A stretch of DNA of 64,000 bases, from contig NZ_JAPDVG010000001.1 of NCBI RefSeq assembly GCF_026015625.1, positions 1 to 64,000 on the forward strand, written 5' to 3'. How positions within the stretch are numbered: the first letter of the stretch is position 1; every line of letters starts with the position of its first letter. This document shows positions 8,385 to 15,105 of this stretch, in pieces. The notes beneath the pieces are model-generated. The model worked only from the letters and a program-made list of their open reading frames with translations. It did not search any database and was not told the origin of the DNA. The stretch comes from Segatella copri (lineage in GTDB: Bacteria; Bacteroidota; Bacteroidia; Bacteroidales; Bacteroidaceae). Made by a program: the position numbers and the translations under genes.

Positions 8385-8527
8385 TCGCTGTTTGGCTCAG
8401 ACAGCCCACTGTTCTTCCTATCGCTAGTCTGCTGTTCTAGTTTCGCTAGTTCGCTGTTCTTGTTGCACTTGTCCCCTGTTTCCGTTTCTCCAGTCTGCTG
8501 TTCTTGTTTCACTCGTCAGCTGTCCCC
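8385..8527. repeat. Degenerate 22-bp tandem repeat array
   Basis: Six full units and one partial unit of 22 nt start at 8385, 8407, 8429, 8451, 8473, 8495 and 8517. Shared core: CTGTT near the start and nGT at the end of most units, e.g. CTGCTGTTCTTGTTTCACTC. Units are only about 60-80% alike, so this is an old array. It lies in the 570-bp gap between the IS and the AraC-type gene and has no long ORF. Confidence 0.8.
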
Positions 8528-8603
8528 GATAAATAAAACCATTTTTTTCCTTTTTAAAAATCACTTTTTTCCTTTTCCCATCCTCATTTAAAAATAAAAT
8601 TTG

Positions 8604-8611
8604 TACTTTTG
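8604..8611 (+). promoter_or_regulatory. -7 box for the AraC-type regulator
   Basis: TACTTTTG matches the -7 consensus. It excludes the TTG codon at 8601 as a start. A short palindrome TTAACGTGTTAA lies at 8620-8631, near the expected transcription start, and could be an operator. Confidence 0.7.
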
Positions 8612-8672
8612 CATGCGTATTAACGTGTTAACGATAATCTTGGCAGATGCCAAATACAAAAATAAGAACGAA

Positions 8673-9824
8673 ATGGATACATTATATTTATTGCAGTTCG
8701 CCTGTTTCCTATTTATGCTCGTCAATATCCTCATCCTGGGTATTACCCGACTGCACATGAAGTGGATGAACCGGCGATATGAAGTGTCACGATGGCTGAT
8801 TATCGGAGCCATGGTAGGATTAGCCATACAATTTCTCATGCAGATGCTTCTGGGCTTCCGGGCTCAAGACGCTGCTGTGGGAGCCGTTTTCAACATTCTG
8901 GTCTATCCCCCTTGCTTCTCGCTCATCTCTATTGGCATTTACAATATCGAGGCAACGCATGCCAACCGCCGGAAGATGAGCATCGTTTGCGCCAGCATTT
9001 ATGCCGCCATATTGGCTGCCTTCTGCATCGGCTTTATCCAGAGCGGAAACTTCCATATCGGCAGCTGGATTTATGTGATGATAGTCCTGTTCGCCTTCAG
9101 CGTAGCCTATTGCATCTATATGATAATAGTGGAAATCAGAAAGCGCAGAAGAATGCTGGAGGTGATGGCTGGTTATGATATCCTGCCTTACGTGAGATAT
9201 GCGCGAGCCAGTGTATTCATTGTCTTTTTCCCTGCAGTAGCCCTGCCTTTTGCAGTTCTTTCCACCAAATCTCTATATGTAATCGGACCTCTGGGACTGC
9301 TTGCTGTCTTTTTCTTCACGCTCAGTTTCATGGCTTTGGGCTATAATTACGTACCTTCCGAAGAACTTCTGGATAAGGAGGAAGAAGAGGAGGCTGCCAT
9401 GGAATGTGTGGAAGACAATACCTGTTTAGAACTGCAGGATGAAGAACTGGATGATAGGAAAGAAACTTTACAATCGCAGCGTTCAGAAAGACGGAAGAAG
9501 ATCATCCGTAAGAAGTTGGATGAATGGTGTGCTGCCAATGGTTATAGGGATACGTCGCTGAATATGATTACCCTGTCACGTTCGTTGAATATCAGCAGAT
9601 ACGAGTTGTCGCGCTACCTCTCATCCTGTCTCAATACCACCTTCCGCCCCTGGCTTGCCGAGGTGCGTTTTGAGGCTGCCAAGAAGATGATGTTGGATAA
9701 CCCCGACTTCGGTAATGACATCATTTCTGCCGAGTGTGGCTTCTCTTCCCGTACCCATCTCTACCGTATGTTCAAAGAGAAAGAAGGCTGCTCTCCGACG
9801 GCTTGGAGAGAGGAAAACTGTTAA
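8673..9824 (+). CDS. Membrane-anchored AraC-family transcriptional regulator
   Basis: A 383-aa protein with about six or seven transmembrane segments in the N-terminal half (from LYLLQFACFLFMLVNILIL through SLYVIGPLGLLAVFFFTLSF) and a C-terminal AraC-type double helix-turn-helix (about 300-383, with LSRYLSSCLNTTFRPWLAEV and ISAECGFSSRTHLYRMFKEK). Between them is an acidic linker (LDKEEEEEAAME). Membrane-bound AraC regulators of this shape are common in Bacteroidota, but their signals are mostly unknown. The start at 8673 is chosen because the promoter lies at 8604-8611. The small membrane-protein gene at 9941 follows but has its own promoter. Confidence 0.85.
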   Translation: MDTLYLLQFACFLFMLVNILILGITRLHMKWMNRRYEVSRWLIIGAMVGLAIQFLMQMLLGFRAQDAAVGAVFNILVYPPCFSLISIGIYNIEATHANRRKMSIVCASIYAAILAAFCIGFIQSGNFHIGSWIYVMIVLFAFSVAYCIYMIIVEIRKRRRMLEVMAGYDILPYVRYARASVFIVFFPAVALPFAVLSTKSLYVIGPLGLLAVFFFTLSFMALGYNYVPSEELLDKEEEEEAAMECVEDNTCLELQDEELDDRKETLQSQRSERRKKIIRKKLDEWCAANGYRDTSLNMITLSRSLNISRYELSRYLSSCLNTTFRPWLAEVRFEAAKKMMLDNPDFGNDIISAECGFSSRTHLYRMFKEKEGCSPTAWREENC

Positions 9825-9837
9825 AAAGTATGTATTA

Positions 9838-9873
9838 GGTGTCGCATTCCCCACGAATGAGACACCTTTTTTG
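9838..9873 (+). terminator. Terminator of the AraC-type gene
   Basis: Stem GGTGTCGCATTC / GAATGAGACACC with loop CCCAC, followed by TTTTTT. Confidence 0.8.
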
Positions 9874-9910
9874 TAGGAATGCGACACCTATGTGGGGGAA
9901 TGCGACACCT
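9838..9910. repeat. Three copies of GGTGTCGCATTCC in mixed orientation
   Basis: GGTGTCGCATTCC at 9838-9850 and its complement GGAATGCGACACC at about 9877-9889 and 9897-9909. The first copy also pairs with GAATGAGACACC (9856-9867) to make the terminator hairpin. Confidence 0.8.
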
Positions 9911-9928
9911 TGTTTCAAAGAAAAACAC

Positions 9929-9936
9929 TATCTTTG
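9929..9936 (+). promoter_or_regulatory. -7 box almost touching the next start codon
   Basis: TATCTTTG ends 4 nt before the ATG at 9941, so the transcript would start at or within a few bases of the start codon, as in a leaderless mRNA. Confidence 0.6.
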
Positions 9937-9940
9937 CACC

Positions 9941-10201
9941 ATGAAAAGTATAATAGAATCATTAGCCAAAGAAGAACAGGCTATCCTGATAGTAGCTTTG
10001 TTTCTCCTCATTTATGTTGGTATCATGATTAATGTCATGGTGAGGGAATATAGGGCCTATCTTGATGATTACCCGATGTATCATTTCAGCTTGGGTGATT
10101 TCATCAGGAGAGGGCGTTTCTATATCTGCCTCATTCTCGGCGTAGTGTTTATCACGTTCGTATGTCTGGTAGTCAGTCTGATGGCAATCAGTATTCAGTA
10201 A
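9941..10201 (+). CDS. Small membrane protein, unknown function
   Basis: An 86-aa protein not recognised as a named family. Two hydrophobic segments are clear: about 13-33 (AILIVALFLLIYVGIMINV) and about 55-80 (YICLILGVVFITFVCLVVSL), joined by a charged loop with Tyr and Asp (REYRAYLDDYPMYHF). It sits between a membrane AraC-type regulator and a leucine-rich surface protein, in the same direction. The start at 9941 is preferred over the upstream in-frame ATG at 9839 because that one lies inside the previous terminator and the -7 box is at 9929-9936. Confidence 0.65.
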   Translation: MKSIIESLAKEEQAILIVALFLLIYVGIMINVMVREYRAYLDDYPMYHFSLGDFIRRGRFYICLILGVVFITFVCLVVSLMAISIQ

Positions 10202-10237
10202 TTTCTTGATAAAAAATAATAACAAAGCATAACATTT

Positions 10238-12946
10238 ATGATGAAAAGATTTACAAATCAATCCAATGGGTCGCAAGCCGGCCGTATGTACAATGGGGGG
10301 GCGAAGTTTTGTAGATTCGCTCTGTTCCCATTGATGTTGCTCATGTTGTTGCTTCTGCCAGCCGGCATGGTGGCGCAGAAGGCAGCTTCCAGTTCTAAGT
10401 ATATAGCAACGTATGAATCCTCCACCCAAACCTTGACTTTCAAGAAAAATGTGGGTGAAACCCTTCCTGAAAATAGTGCTTGGGTGGAAGATAAGATGAC
10501 GGTGGATGGTATCAATAAGAGATTAGGAAATGGCACAATTGTGCACATTGTTTTCGATAAGAGCTTTAGCACATACACTCCTACATCGTTGTACCGTTTC
10601 TTTGAAAGTCTCACAAAGCTGGAAACAATTACAGGCCTGGAATATCTGAATACAGAGAATGTAACGAATATGGGACGTATGTTCTATAACTGCTCATCTC
10701 TTACCTCGCTAGATGTTACTCATTTCAATACCGCGAATGTGACGAATATGAGTTACATCTTCTCTGGCTGCTCAAAACTCACCTCGCTAGATGTTACTCA
10801 TTTCAATACTGCGAAGGTGAAGAATATGCACAATATGTTCTCTAGCTGCTCATCTCTCACCTCGCTAGATGTTACTCATTTCAATACAGCGAAGGTGGAG
10901 GATATGTACGGTATGTTCTATAGCTGCTCATCTCTCGCCTTGCTAGATGTTACTCATTTCAACACAGAGAATGTAACGAATATGGGATACATGTTCTATA
11001 ACTGCTCATCTCTCACCTCGCTAGATGTTGCTCATTTCAATACAGCGAATGTGAAGGTTATGAGCTACATGTTCTCTAGCTGCTCATCTCTCACCTCTCT
11101 CTACCTCACTAACTTCAATACAGAGAAGGTGACGAATATGGAAAACATGTTTTCTGGCTGCCAAGCTCTCACCACCATCTACGCCAGCAGTAAGTTTGTA
11201 ACAACCCAGGTAACTAAGAGTAGCGGCATGTTCAATAAATGTGAAAAACTCAAAGGTGAAGAAGTATGGACAAAAGACAAGGCTACCGACAAGACCTTTG
11301 CCAAAATAGAAGGTGGATATTTTAGTCGTGCAATCCCTAGGGTAAAATATGCTGATGGCACGCTGACCTTCTTTCTCGCATCCAAGGAGACTTTGGGAGA
11401 AAATGAGTATGGAATCTATGATGGGTGGGCGACACCTGACTGGGTGTGGCAAAACCCTAACGTTACCAACGTTACCAAGGTAGTGTTTGATCCCGCCTTT
11501 GCAAATGCCCGACCAACCAAATGTAATGAATGGTTCCAAAACTACGTAAACCTCACGAGCATAGAGGGTATCGAATATTTGAATACATCACAGGTTACTG
11601 ATATGCATAATATGTTCTATAATTGTTATCATCTCCAAACAACAGATTTTTCTGGCTTCGACACTCGAAAAGTAAAGGATATGAGTAATATGTTTTACAA
11701 CTGTGGTAGTTTGAAATCACTGGATATTTCAAATTTCAATACGTCGGAAGTGACGAATATGAGAAACATGTTTTATCATTGTATAGGGCTGACGTCACTT
11801 GATCTCTCTCATTTTAATACATCAAAAGTGTCTATTATGATTTCGATGTTCCAATTATGTAGTAACCTTTTGTCTGTTAATTTGTCGGGTTGGGATACTA
11901 GGAATGTAGGAAGTATGGATCATATGTTCGAAAAATGCATATCCCTAAAGACACTTGACTTGTCTGGTTTTGATACTCGGGAAAAAACTTGTGCTATGGA
12001 CGACATGTTTAATACGTGTAAAGAACTTACTACCATTTTCGTGAGCGATAAGTTTGCTGTAGGAACACGCGGTACTGGTGATGGCACGATGTTCCTGGAA
12101 TGCAAAAAACTCAAGGGAGCCAATGCTTTCGATAAAAATAAAACGGGAATTGATAACGCCAACTACAAGACTGGCTACTTCACCAAGCTGGTAGGCAAGA
12201 ATGGCGATGAGAAGATAGGAGCAACGGGAGAACCTCTTGCTACGGATAATCTCGTTCTTGACGATGGCAAGGACTTCGTGGCTTACGAGCCATTCGTAGC
12301 CAAGGCTGCATCTTACAACCGCACAATGAATGCTGGCACCACCTGGGGAACGCTCTGCCTGCCATTCGAGGTATCGCTCGCAAATCAGAACTTCCGTGCC
12401 TTCAAACTCCTTTCAGCTGATGATGTTACAGAAACCGTAGAACTCGAAGAGATAGAGGGAAGCATCGCAGCTGGTACTCCTGTTATCATCAAGATGAAGG
12501 ATGGAGCAACAAAGCTCGACTTCACTGTAGCCAACAAGGAGATTGCAAAAGACGTTCAGACTGCTGAAACAGCTAATGGCAACTATCAGCTCCAGGGCAT
12601 CTACACCAAAAAGGAGTTCAGCAAGGATACTGACAACAACTGCTACATCGTGAAGGGCTCCAAGCTGATGAACCCAGCCAAACTGTTGGATAAAACAGCA
12701 ACAGAGTCTGTGGGCAGCAAGCCTTTCCGTGCTTACATGGTAGATAACTCTTCTGCTCCTGCAGCAGGTGCCAGAATGTTCAGCATCAGCGTCGGCGGTA
12801 GCACCACAGCCATCGAGCAGTTGGAGTCTACAGCAGATAGCAAGGCAGAATACTACGACCTCCAGGGTCGTCGCCTCCAGGATTTGCAGAAGGGCATAAA
12901 CATCGTGAAGCGTGGCGGCAAGACCATGAAGGTTATCATCAAGTAA
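10238..12946 (+). CDS. BspA-like leucine-rich repeat surface protein (DUF285 repeats)
   Basis: A 902-aa secreted protein with an N-terminal signal region (hydrophobic LMLLMLLLLPAGMVA, cut after VAQ near residue 47). There are two blocks of DUF285-type 26-residue repeats: seven units from about residue 138 (pattern NTxNVTNMxxMFxxCSSLTSLDVTHF) and six more diverged units from about residue 445. A non-repeat C-terminal domain follows and ends with YYDLQGRRL...KGINIVKRGGK, a C-terminal segment common in Prevotella surface proteins. DUF285/BspA proteins are known as adhesins in oral and gut bacteria. At DNA level the first block is a near-perfect 78-bp repeat, so unit number may vary between strains. 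The second Met codon (10241) is an alternative start. Confidence 0.88.
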   Translation: MMKRFTNQSNGSQAGRMYNGGAKFCRFALFPLMLLMLLLLPAGMVAQKAASSSKYIATYESSTQTLTFKKNVGETLPENSAWVEDKMTVDGINKRLGNGTIVHIVFDKSFSTYTPTSLYRFFESLTKLETITGLEYLNTENVTNMGRMFYNCSSLTSLDVTHFNTANVTNMSYIFSGCSKLTSLDVTHFNTAKVKNMHNMFSSCSSLTSLDVTHFNTAKVEDMYGMFYSCSSLALLDVTHFNTENVTNMGYMFYNCSSLTSLDVAHFNTANVKVMSYMFSSCSSLTSLYLTNFNTEKVTNMENMFSGCQALTTIYASSKFVTTQVTKSSGMFNKCEKLKGEEVWTKDKATDKTFAKIEGGYFSRAIPRVKYADGTLTFFLASKETLGENEYGIYDGWATPDWVWQNPNVTNVTKVVFDPAFANARPTKCNEWFQNYVNLTSIEGIEYLNTSQVTDMHNMFYNCYHLQTTDFSGFDTRKVKDMSNMFYNCGSLKSLDISNFNTSEVTNMRNMFYHCIGLTSLDLSHFNTSKVSIMISMFQLCSNLLSVNLSGWDTRNVGSMDHMFEKCISLKTLDLSGFDTREKTCAMDDMFNTCKELTTIFVSDKFAVGTRGTGDGTMFLECKKLKGANAFDKNKTGIDNANYKTGYFTKLVGKNGDEKIGATGEPLATDNLVLDDGKDFVAYEPFVAKAASYNRTMNAGTTWGTLCLPFEVSLANQNFRAFKLLSADDVTETVELEEIEGSIAAGTPVIIKMKDGATKLDFTVANKEIAKDVQTAETANGNYQLQGIYTKKEFSKDTDNNCYIVKGSKLMNPAKLLDKTATESVGSKPFRAYMVDNSSAPAAGARMFSISVGGSTTAIEQLESTADSKAEYYDLQGRRLQDLQKGINIVKRGGKTMKVIIK

Positions 12947-12970
12947 TAAAAAATAGTAATAAAAATAGAT

Positions 12971-13132
12971 ATGAAAAAGAAAAGATATATCAAGCCAGTG
13001 GTTAGCGTCATGGAAATGGAAACCACAGCCATCCTCGCCGGCTCTGTTATCCGGAAGGCGTCAGATGAGGATTACAGCGATGAAAATGTGAAGGATTTCT
13101 GGGATACAAATAAGGGAATTTGGGCAGACTAG
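12971..13132 (+). CDS. 53-aa peptide gene downstream of the BspA-like gene
   Basis: A small ORF of 53 aa beginning MKKKRYIKPVVSVMEMETTA, with ILAGSV in the middle and an acidic, Trp-containing tail (DEDYSDENVKDFWDT then NKGIWAD). The basic start, a YxxP motif and an LAGS-like junction resemble a class of very short hypothetical proteins often seen in Prevotella and Bacteroides. No function is established that I can name. It begins 24 nt after the leucine-rich protein stop, in an A-rich gap, and a strong terminator follows at 13187, so it is probably cotranscribed. The LAGS junction might be a processing site (inference only). Confidence 0.65.
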   Translation: MKKKRYIKPVVSVMEMETTAILAGSVIRKASDEDYSDENVKDFWDTNKGIWAD

Positions 13133-13186
13133 CCCCTGATTCTCTTTCGTATTCCACGACAGCACTTCTGATGCCTGGGGCAAAAT

Positions 13187-13224
13187 AAAAAGCCCCCGGA
13201 GCTATTACGCTTCGGGGGCTTTTT
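13187..13224 (+). terminator. Strong terminator (first of two identical copies)
   Basis: AAAAAGCCCCCG / CGGGGGCTTTTT hairpin with loop GAGCTATTACGCTT. A 45-bp stretch including this hairpin (13187-13231) recurs exactly at 13915-13959. Confidence 0.92.
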
Positions 13225-13302
13225 CCGCTTTCTAGGTATCATGTTGATAGGTAAGTTCATGAACATCCACAACATTTTTTCCGAAACTTTTCTCCTATTT
13301 TC

Positions 13303-13333
13303 TTTGCACTTTCAAAATAAAGTCGTAACTTTG
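13303..13333 (+). promoter_or_regulatory. Promoter of the DUF4160/DUF2442 pair
   Basis: TTTG at 13303-13306, 19 nt, then TAACTTTG at 13326-13333. The surrounding 105 bp (13229-13335) resemble 14179-14283 in front of the next gene pair. Confidence 0.8.
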
Positions 13334-13352
13334 CAATCAAGATAGGTTAAAA

Positions 13353-13359
13353 AAGGAGG
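13353..13359 (+). promoter_or_regulatory. Unusually strong Shine-Dalgarno sequence
   Basis: AAGGAGG, 5 nt before the ATG at 13365. Bacteroidota genes seldom carry such a site, which hints at a foreign origin for this cassette. Confidence 0.6.
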
Positions 13360-13364
13360 TTGCG

Positions 13365-13667
13365 ATGCCAAAGATATTTGAATACTTCGGATTTATCTTT
13401 CTGTTCTATTCGAATGAGCATGAACCGATACACGTTCATGTAATGAAGGATGGACATGAAGCTATTTTCGAGATAATATTAGAAAATGGTGAACTTGTTG
13501 AAATTCACAGAAGAACTTCTAGCAAGATACCACCTTTAAGTGAGAAGGATGCTGCTACAGCAGAGGCCTTTGTGAAGAAGTACTATAAGAATATAGTTGA
13601 TAAATGGGTAAACTTCTTTATTTATAAGAAAAGAATACGTTCAACTAAAATAACGAAGAAATTATGA
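13365..13667 (+). CDS. DUF4160 protein, predicted toxin-antitoxin-like partner
   Basis: A 100-aa DUF4160 protein; the typical core is visible as IFLFYSNEHEPIHVHVMKDG (about 12-31), with conserved His residues in HEPIHVHV. The C-terminal tail is basic (KKRIRSTKITKKL). Its stop overlaps the ATG of the DUF2442 gene by 4 nt (ATGA), so the two are translationally coupled. DUF4160-DUF2442 pairs are widespread and have been listed as candidate type II toxin-antitoxin modules; which partner is toxic is not shown by the sequence. A strong Shine-Dalgarno site and flanking identical terminators mark the pair as a separate cassette. Confidence 0.82.
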   Translation: MPKIFEYFGFIFLFYSNEHEPIHVHVMKDGHEAIFEIILENGELVEIHRRTSSKIPPLSEKDAATAEAFVKKYYKNIVDKWVNFFIYKKRIRSTKITKKL

Positions 13668-13912
13668 ATTTAAGTATCGTTTCTGCAAAATATGTGGCAC
13701 CATTAAAAGTTGAATTACACTTTAATGATGACACTGTTAAGACGATAGATGTTGGGGCTTTTATTAGAAATCACCCACATCCGCAATATAACTCTTACTT
13801 GAATGAAAACAAATTCAAAAAGTTCAAGATAGAGTTTGGAAATATCGTTTGGGGAAAAAATTGGGATTTGATATTCCCTATAGATAAGTTATATGCTGGC
13901 GTTTGCTGCTGA
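13664..13912 (+). CDS. DUF2442 protein, partner of the DUF4160 protein
   Basis: An 82-aa DUF2442 protein, recognised from its layout: an N-terminal beta segment (IVSAKYVAPLKVELHFNDDT), a central linker (VDVGAF-like IDVGAFIRNHPHPQ) and the closing motif IVWGKNWDLIFPIDKLY. The start codon overlaps the end of the DUF4160 gene. An identical copy of the upstream terminator closes the unit at 13915. The predicted role is as one half of a toxin-antitoxin-like module; no partner binding can be shown here. Confidence 0.82.
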   Translation: MNLSIVSAKYVAPLKVELHFNDDTVKTIDVGAFIRNHPHPQYNSYLNENKFKKFKIEFGNIVWGKNWDLIFPIDKLYAGVCC

Positions 13913-13914
13913 AC

Positions 13915-13952
13915 AAAAAGCCCCCGGAGCTATTACGCTTCGGGGGCTTTTT
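13915..13952 (+). terminator. Strong terminator (second identical copy)
   Basis: Same hairpin as at 13187-13224. Its 3' half (from 13946) is also where the 236-bp direct repeat begins. Confidence 0.92.
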
Positions 13953-14181
13953 CCGCTTTTTTTCTTCCCATATTGCGTATAGTGTATTTCTATATGGGTG
14001 AAGAGGGGTGAAGAGTGGGTGAAGAGATAAAGAAAACTCTTCACCTCCCGAAACCCCGATAAACAGAGGGGATACGGGCGAGAAGGTGAAGAGTGAAGAG
14101 ATAAATCGGGATTGCCTACAACTGATAGAACTTGGTGAAAGCCTTCACGCAGTATTCGTGGTCGATAACGCTACCGTTTTC
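13946..14181. repeat. 236-bp direct repeat, copy A
   Basis: About 96% identical to 16738-16973 (roughly nine differences and small indels). It covers the tail of a terminator, a GTGAAGAG-rich segment and the last codons of an M18 aminopeptidase. Copies A and B bracket the 47-aa/DUF6169 pair and the AAA/PD-(D/E)XK gene. Confidence 0.92.
14116..14181 (-). pseudogene. 3' fragment of an M18 aminopeptidase gene
   Basis: The minus strand reads the last 21 codons of the aminopeptidase at 16908-18194, ending VKAFTKFYQL and a stop (TAG here, TAA in the intact gene). Most differences from the intact gene are silent; one changes Thr to Asn. Nothing of the gene remains beyond 14181. It is a scar of duplication or recombination, part of direct repeat copy A. 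Confidence 0.85.
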
Positions 14182-14250
14182 TATGTGTCACTGTGATAGG
14201 TGGGTTCAAGAACTACCACCATATTTTTTCGAAACTTTTCTCCTGTTTTC

Positions 14251-14281
14251 TTTGCATTTTCAAAATAAAAGCTTATCTTTG
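14251..14281 (+). promoter_or_regulatory. Promoter of the 47-aa/DUF6169 pair
   Basis: TTTG at 14251-14254, 19 nt, then TATCTTTG at 14274-14281. The geometry and the flanking sequence (14179-14283) match the DUF4160/DUF2442 promoter. Confidence 0.82.
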
Positions 14282-14317
14282 CAGACAAATAGAAGTAGAA
14301 CTTTTAAATGGATAAAT

Positions 14318-14461
14318 ATGGCTTTAAAAATTAAAACTCGTGAAGAAGCAATTGCTGTATTACGAGACATGGTTAAACGTAAAAGAGAAATGGAGGCAAA
14401 GGCTCAAATAGACTTTGCTAAAGCACGTAAGGAGGCTGCAAACTGCTATGCAGGCCTTTAA
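14318..14461 (+). CDS. 47-aa charged helical protein, unknown
   Basis: A short protein, MALKIKTREEAIAVLRDMVK and onward, rich in Lys, Arg, Glu and Ala and likely a single helix or coiled coil (REEAIAVLRDMVKRKREMEA). Not recognised as a named family. An in-frame upstream ATG at 14132 is rejected because it lies in the direct repeat before the promoter. The 3' end contains a perfect AAGGAGG (14429-14435) that serves the next gene, which overlaps by 14 nt. Size and coupling resemble an antitoxin or accessory partner, but that is inference. Confidence 0.65.
   Translation: MALKIKTREEAIAVLRDMVKRKREMEAKAQIDFAKARKEAANCYAGL
14429..14435 (+). promoter_or_regulatory. Shine-Dalgarno site inside the 47-aa gene
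   Basis: AAGGAGG, 12 nt before the ATG at 14448, supports that start over the upstream one at 14415. Confidence 0.6.
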
Positions 14462-14945
14462 CTTAACGCGCCTCAATTTTCATTCTCCTTATAAGGTCTG
14501 GATAGATAATGGCTCATATAAGTTCTTGACAGATTATGGTGTTCAGTATCGAATAGAATTTGTTGAAAATAATAATATCTGGGAGGATGAAAAAGCGTAT
14601 GAATTCGGTATTCTCAATGAAAACAAGAAGAATTCTCCTAACGATTCTAAAGTAAAAGAGACTGTACAAAGTATTATTGAAGAGTTCTTTCTCACGAATC
14701 CGGACATTCTTTTATATCAATGTGAAACGGGTGATAGCAGACAGGCTATGCGAGCTCGTCTTTTTACCAGATGGTTTAACGAATTCGATAAACGAGATCG
14801 GTTTTGTGTCAAGGTTTCTATTCTTAGAGATGAAGAAGTTGACAATTACATAGCTATTATAGTTCAAAAGAGTAATCCTAAGTTGACTGACATCCTTCGA
14901 GATTTTGATGAGTTTATCGGTTTCTTTGATACAAAGCCCGAATAA
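14448..14945 (+). CDS. DUF6169-like protein
   Basis: A 165-aa protein resembling the Bacteroidota family DUF6169. The features used are an N-terminal beta-rich part (NGSYKFLTDYGVQYRIEFVE), the segment VKETVQSIIEEFFLTNPDIL, then YQCETGDSRQAMRARLFTRW and a C-terminal IIVQKSNP. Function is unknown. It overlaps the 47-aa gene by 14 nt and shares a promoter type and position with the DUF4160/DUF2442 pair upstream, so it may belong to a similar two-gene stress or defence module (inference). It ends before a convergent terminator pair at 14991-15061. Confidence 0.7.
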   Translation: MQAFNLTRLNFHSPYKVWIDNGSYKFLTDYGVQYRIEFVENNNIWEDEKAYEFGILNENKKNSPNDSKVKETVQSIIEEFFLTNPDILLYQCETGDSRQAMRARLFTRWFNEFDKRDRFCVKVSILRDEEVDNYIAIIVQKSNPKLTDILRDFDEFIGFFDTKPE

Positions 14946-14990
14946 AAGCGGTAAGTGAGATACAGACAAACGGAATCTCTATCGTACCCC

Positions 14991-15018
14991 CACCAGGCAG
15001 CACCTTTGCTGCCTGGTG
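14991..15018. terminator. Perfect hairpin after the DUF6169-like gene
   Basis: CACCAGGCAGCA / TGCTGCCTGGTG with loop CCTT, directly before a second terminator hairpin. Confidence 0.6.
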
Positions 15019-15021
15019 CAT

Positions 15022-15061
15022 AAAAAAGCTCCCGATGCGTATGGCACCGGGGGCTTTTTTC
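15022..15061. terminator. Bidirectional terminator between convergent genes
   Basis: AAAAAAGCTCCCG pairs with CCGGGGGCTTTTTT; A-rich on one side and T-rich on the other, serving both the DUF6169-like gene and the AAA gene. Confidence 0.85.
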
Positions 15062-15105
15062 CGTTTCCTTCTTTATTCTTCTTTATATTTCCTTCCAATC
15101 TTCTT

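Noticed and set aside
8385..8527. CRISPR-like array
   Set aside because: The 22-bp units are head to tail without spacers, are diverged, and no cas genes are present.
13365..13912. Calling a proven toxin-antitoxin system
   Set aside because: DUF4160/DUF2442 pairing is only a prediction; nothing in the sequence shows toxicity, so it is labelled toxin-antitoxin-like.
14132..14317. N-terminal extension of the 47-aa gene
   Set aside because: It begins in the direct repeat (complement of the M18 3' end) and runs through the promoter at 14251-14281.
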